32,124 nt of DNA from CAYQDF01 sp964416175 (GTDB lineage: Bacteria > Chloroflexota > Anaerolineae > Anaerolineales > UBA4823), in the NCBI GenBank assembly GCA_964416175.1, contig CAYQDF010000030.1:1-32124 (forward strand), written 5' to 3'. Every line of letters starts with the position of its first letter. Position 1 is the first letter of the stretch. Made by a program: the position numbers and the translations under genes. Positions 29,104 to 32,124 of the stretch are shown piece by piece. The notes beneath the pieces were generated by a model that searched no databases, was not told the origin of the DNA, and saw only the letters and a program-made list of their open reading frames with translations.

Positions 29104-30524
29104 GCGCGCCCCTCCAGGGCTGAGACAATGGATTCCATCTGCATTCCACGGGAGCCCTTCACCAAAACCACGTCTTTTGAGTCTAGCCTGTCCCGAAGAT
29201 AATCGATCGCTTCCTGATTCCGGGCGCAGATCTTGATCTTCGATACGGGCAGGCCAGCCTCGGCAGCTGCCGCGGCGATGAGCTTGCCCCTATCTCCAAC
29301 GGTGATGAGCTCATCCACGACTTCTGCCGCTCGCACACCCACCATCTTATGCCCCTGCTGCTCGTACTGCCCCAGCTCGAGCATATCTCCTAAAACGGCT
29401 ACCTTCCGTCCATCCATCTCGTCCAGCAGGTTCAGTGCAGCCAGCGTCGATTCCGGAGAAGCATTATAGGTGTCATCCAGGATCAAAGCGCCCGATCCAC
29501 CCCGCACAGCTACCAGTCTGAGCTGCACTTGCTTCGACTGCAGCCCTCCGACAATCTCTTGCCAGGTCAGCCCTTCAACCAGCCCTACCGCAGCTGCCCG
29601 CAAGGCTGTGTGCACCGAATGGCGACCGATCAAAGGTACGCGCAGGTAAAGCACTTCGCCCACGTAATGCATCCGGAACTTGATCCCCTCCAACCCCATC
29701 CCCTCGACACCATCTGCCCATAGGTCTGCCTCCGGGCTTAACCCATAGAAGAAGATGCGGGCTTTGGTTTTCGCCGCCATTTCTCGGACGATCGGGTCAT
29801 CGTAATTCAAGATTGCCACGCCCTCGGGCGCGGGAGGGAGCCGTTGCACCAATTCCGCTTTTCCTCGGGCGATTTCCTGGATCGATCCTGCCCGTTCTGC
29901 GTGTACGGTGCCGACATTCGTCACGACTCCGACCTGTGGGAGAGCGATCTCGCAGAGGAAGTCTATCTCGCCGGGGACATAAAATCCCATCTCCAAAACG
30001 GCTCGTTCGTGACTCTCGTTTAGTTGAACCATCGTCAAGGGCAAACCGATTTCGTTGTTCAAGTTCCCGGGGCTTTTCAGAGTCTTATACCGCTGGTTTA
30101 ACACTTCTGCCACGACTTCCTTTGTCGTCGATTTTCCGACGCTGCCGGTTATGCCGATAACCCGGATATCCCGCTGCCGCCGCCAGTATCTTGCGATGGT
30201 CTGCAGCGCATGCAGGGTGTCTTTGACCGCCAGGCAGATCGGCCCGCGGTTGAGCCCAGAAAAAGCTTCTGCCTGCCAGCCAGAACGCAGGTCAATGACC
30301 GGGAATTCGCCGCTCCCTTCACGTTGAATCAGGGCTACCGATGCCCCCCGGGTGAAAGCCTCCCCGACGTAATCGTGCCCATCGGTATGTTCACCAGGCA
30401 GAGCGACAAACATGCCGCCAGGCTCCACCTGACGTGAATCGATCGCCGCCCCGGATACTGGCAGAGTATCCCCTTCCGGGCGGATTCCAGTGAGCGCCTC
30501 GAGGATGTGTCCCAGAGTCAACAT
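29100..30524 (-). CDS. murF: MurF, UDP-MurNAc-tripeptide--D-Ala-D-Ala ligase
   Basis: This is a 474-aa Mur ligase. DSRQVEPGGMFVALPGEHTDGHDYV is the MurE/F N-terminal domain. GITGSVGKSTTKEVVAEVL is the ATP loop. SPGNLNNEIGLPLT and EMGFYVPGEI are MurF-type substrate sequences, and LDDTYNASPES is the MurF (not MurE) signature. VLGDMLELG closes the domain. It completes the pentapeptide using the Ddl product. It lies 21 bp after ftsI, with no murE between. A GAAGAGAAG run precedes the ATG. Confidence 0.97.
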   Translation of the reverse strand: MLTLGHILEALTGIRPEGDTLPVSGAAIDSRQVEPGGMFVALPGEHTDGHDYVGEAFTRGASVALIQREGSGEFPVIDLRSGWQAEAFSGLNRGPICLAVKDTLHALQTIARYWRRQRDIRVIGITGSVGKSTTKEVVAEVLNQRYKTLKSPGNLNNEIGLPLTMVQLNESHERAVLEMGFYVPGEIDFLCEIALPQVGVVTNVGTVHAERAGSIQEIARGKAELVQRLPPAPEGVAILNYDDPIVREMAAKTKARIFFYGLSPEADLWADGVEGMGLEGIKFRMHYVGEVLYLRVPLIGRHSVHTALRAAAVGLVEGLTWQEIVGGLQSKQVQLRLVAVRGGSGALILDDTYNASPESTLAALNLLDEMDGRKVAVLGDMLELGQYEQQGHKMVGVRAAEVVDELITVGDRGKLIAAAAAEAGLPVSKIKICARNQEAIDYLRDRLDSKDVVLVKGSRGMQMESIVSALEGRA

Positions 30525-30545
30525 CTTCTCTTCGGATTCAAACCA

Positions 30546-32124
30546 TTACTGACCTTGCAGGAGCTCCATCCGGACCTCATCCGGTGGGATGTCCATCAAG
30601 ACCACAAGCCTCTCAACGACCTGGCGGAAGACCGGTGCAGCAACCACCGAACCCCAGGGAGAGGTGGTGGGTTTCTCCAGCCAGACGTAGACCAGGAATT
30701 TCGGGTCGCCGATCGGTCCCCAGCCAACGAACGAAGCGTTGGTCTGGCTGCTTGTATATCCAAAAGGCGTGGGGATCTCTGCGGTGCCGGTTTTGCCTGC
30801 CACGCGGTAGCCGTCTACCAAAGCCACGGATGATTCGATCTCCAGGGAAGTCGCCAGCATCTCGGTCAGTTTCTCCGAAGTGTTGGCAGAGATCGGAGTA
30901 CCTGCAATTCGTGGGGAGGTATTATACTGCCTGCCCTCATCGATCATGGAAAGGACGATCCGAGGGTACACCATCTCACCGTTGTTTGCAATTGCCGAGA
31001 CAGCCATGACCATCTGGACCGGCGTCACAGCCACCCCCTGGCCAAATGAGTTTGTGCCCAGGTCCGCTTCGTACCAGTCGCTGTCTCCCGGGAGTTTGAG
31101 ACGCCCCGGATTCTCTCCAGCCAGGTCGATGCCGGTCAAGTGTCCGATCCCGAAGTTCTGCAAATAGGAATAGAACTGCCTGGCGCCGGTCTGGGTAGCC
31201 ACCCAGGCGAGACACACGTTCAAAGAGTGCTGCATACAACCCAGCATATCCTGAGGTCCCCAGGCCCCGCTGTTCCAGTTGCGGATGATCGTCCCACCTA
31301 CCTCAATGGAGCCTGTATCCAGGAACTCCGTCTTCGGTTTTACGGTGCCCGAATCCAGCGCAGCCGCCATCGTCAGGACCTTGAACACAGAACCCGGCTC
31401 GTACGTTCCGCTGATGGCGCGGTTGAACGGCGTGTCCCCTTCGAAGACCTCACCGTAATTCCAGAATTCGTTTAAATCCATGCGCGGGTAGGTGGCCATT
31501 GCCAGAATATCGCCATTGGTCGGATTTATCACCACGATCGTGGCAGACTCGGCGCCGCTCTCCTGCATTGCGCTTTCCACGATGCCCTCAACGGTCGCCT
31601 GGATCTCACGATCGATGGTCAGGATAAGCCCTGTGCCTTCCGGTACCTCCGGAATCTCCTCCACCCGGTTTGGGTCGTAGGACACCCATACGCGTTTCGG
31701 TTTCCCAGCGAGTTCATCATCGAATCTCTCTTCAATTCCAAAAAATCCTTCCCCTTCCCAGTTGACAAATCCGAGGATGTTCGAAGCCAGGTCGTGCTCC
31801 GGGTAGCGGCGCTGCAGGTGCGGTTCGAACTGCAGACCGGCCAGGCTGGGTTTTTCTGCCACCCGGCTGCCCGCATAGGCAGCTTCCATTTCAGTCGCGA
31901 GCTTTTCCAGGCGGGCTTTTTGCTCTTCAGTGACGAACTTTGCCAGGGTAGCATAAACAGCGTTTTCGGAAGCGGGCTGGCTCGCAGCTGCAAAGACCTC
32001 CTCGTAATCTGCGCCGACGACGGCGTTGAGCGCCAGGGCAATGGTTGACGGATTTTCGACCCTCGCCAGGTCAACTCCCGCTTCGTACACTGTGACGTTC
32101 CCGGCCAGCAAATGTCCGTTTCGA
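30546..32124 (-). CDS. ftsI: FtsI-type class B penicillin-binding protein, 5' end outside window
   Basis: About 525 residues are visible, and the N-terminal membrane anchor is beyond the right edge. The first residues, RNGHLLAGN, fit the D-R-x-G-x-LA start of the PBP pedestal domain. The transpeptidase domain has the SxxK motif in EPGSVFKVL, the SxN motif in HSLNVCLAW and KTGTAEIP. It cross-links septal peptidoglycan outside the membrane, with FtsW as polymerase. I see no PASTA domains at the C-terminus. A frame start at 32111 (TTG) is only an artefact of the window edge. FtsI is preferred over SpoVD or PBP2 on cluster position. Confidence 0.95.
   Translation of the reverse strand, partial: RNGHLLAGNVTVYEAGVDLARVENPSTIALALNAVVGADYEEVFAAASQPASENAVYATLAKFVTEEQKARLEKLATEMEAAYAGSRVAEKPSLAGLQFEPHLQRRYPEHDLASNILGFVNWEGEGFFGIEERFDDELAGKPKRVWVSYDPNRVEEIPEVPEGTGLILTIDREIQATVEGIVESAMQESGAESATIVVINPTNGDILAMATYPRMDLNEFWNYGEVFEGDTPFNRAISGTYEPGSVFKVLTMAAALDSGTVKPKTEFLDTGSIEVGGTIIRNWNSGAWGPQDMLGCMQHSLNVCLAWVATQTGARQFYSYLQNFGIGHLTGIDLAGENPGRLKLPGDSDWYEADLGTNSFGQGVAVTPVQMVMAVSAIANNGEMVYPRIVLSMIDEGRQYNTSPRIAGTPISANTSEKLTEMLATSLEIESSVALVDGYRVAGKTGTAEIPTPFGYTSSQTNASFVGWGPIGDPKFLVYVWLEKPTTSPWGSVVAAPVFRQVVERLVVLMDIPPDEVRMELLQGQ

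Overview
The window looks like a chromosomal segment of a Chloroflexota bacterium, most likely an Anaerolineae-type organism. The evidence is a division and cell wall (dcw) gene cluster with ddl inside it, a class II (B12-dependent) ribonucleotide reductase, a Gram-positive-type LexA box (GAAC-N4-GTTC) before lexA, and a secreted protein with long Thr-Pro linkers of the kind common in this phylum. Taxonomy is inferred from gene content only. I see no rRNA, tRNA, CRISPR array, insertion sequence or phage gene. The window cuts a gene at each end.

Layout. (1) 1-2076, minus strand: a small surface-polysaccharide group (FkbM-type methyltransferase cut by the left edge, family 4 glycosyltransferase, CysE-like hexapeptide acetyltransferase). 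(2) 2212-3008, plus: lexA behind a promoter with a LexA box between -35 and -10. (3) 3141-5753, minus: a secreted protein with four lamin-tail-like domains. (4) 5935-12160, plus: a probable operon of a 48-aa Flp-type pilin, a PglC-like phosphoglycosyltransferase, E1-alpha and E1-beta of a 2-oxo acid dehydrogenase, a lipoyl/E3-binding/NeuD-PglD fusion, a DegT-family sugar aminotransferase and a UbiA-family prenyltransferase. (5) 12314-16340, minus: deoxynucleoside kinase, nrdJ and nrdR, with a second LexA box before nrdR. (6) 16671-32124, minus: ftsI (partial), murF, mraY, murD, ftsW, murG, a CvpA-like gene, murC, murB, ddl, ftsQ, ftsA, ftsZ in transcription order. Many junctions there overlap by 1-4 nt.

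How the genes work together. The dcw genes make lipid II (MurC, MurD, MurF, Ddl, MraY, MurG, MurB), polymerise and cross-link it (FtsW, FtsI) and position division (FtsQ, FtsA, FtsZ). murE is missing from its usual place between ftsI and murF. nrdR, nrdJ and the kinase supply dNTPs, and the LexA box suggests this is linked to DNA damage.

The most unusual part is 6085-11092. Here the gene in the E2 position of a 2-oxo acid dehydrogenase operon keeps the lipoyl and subunit-binding domains. Its CoA-acyltransferase core is replaced by a PglD/NeuD-type sugar N-acyltransferase. The gene lies beside the aminotransferase that would make the amino sugar and the phosphoglycosyltransferase that would use it. 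I infer a machine that passes an acyl group from a 2-oxo acid, via lipoyl-lysine, directly onto an amino sugar for glycan or glycoprotein assembly, bypassing acyl-CoA. I know of no characterised example.
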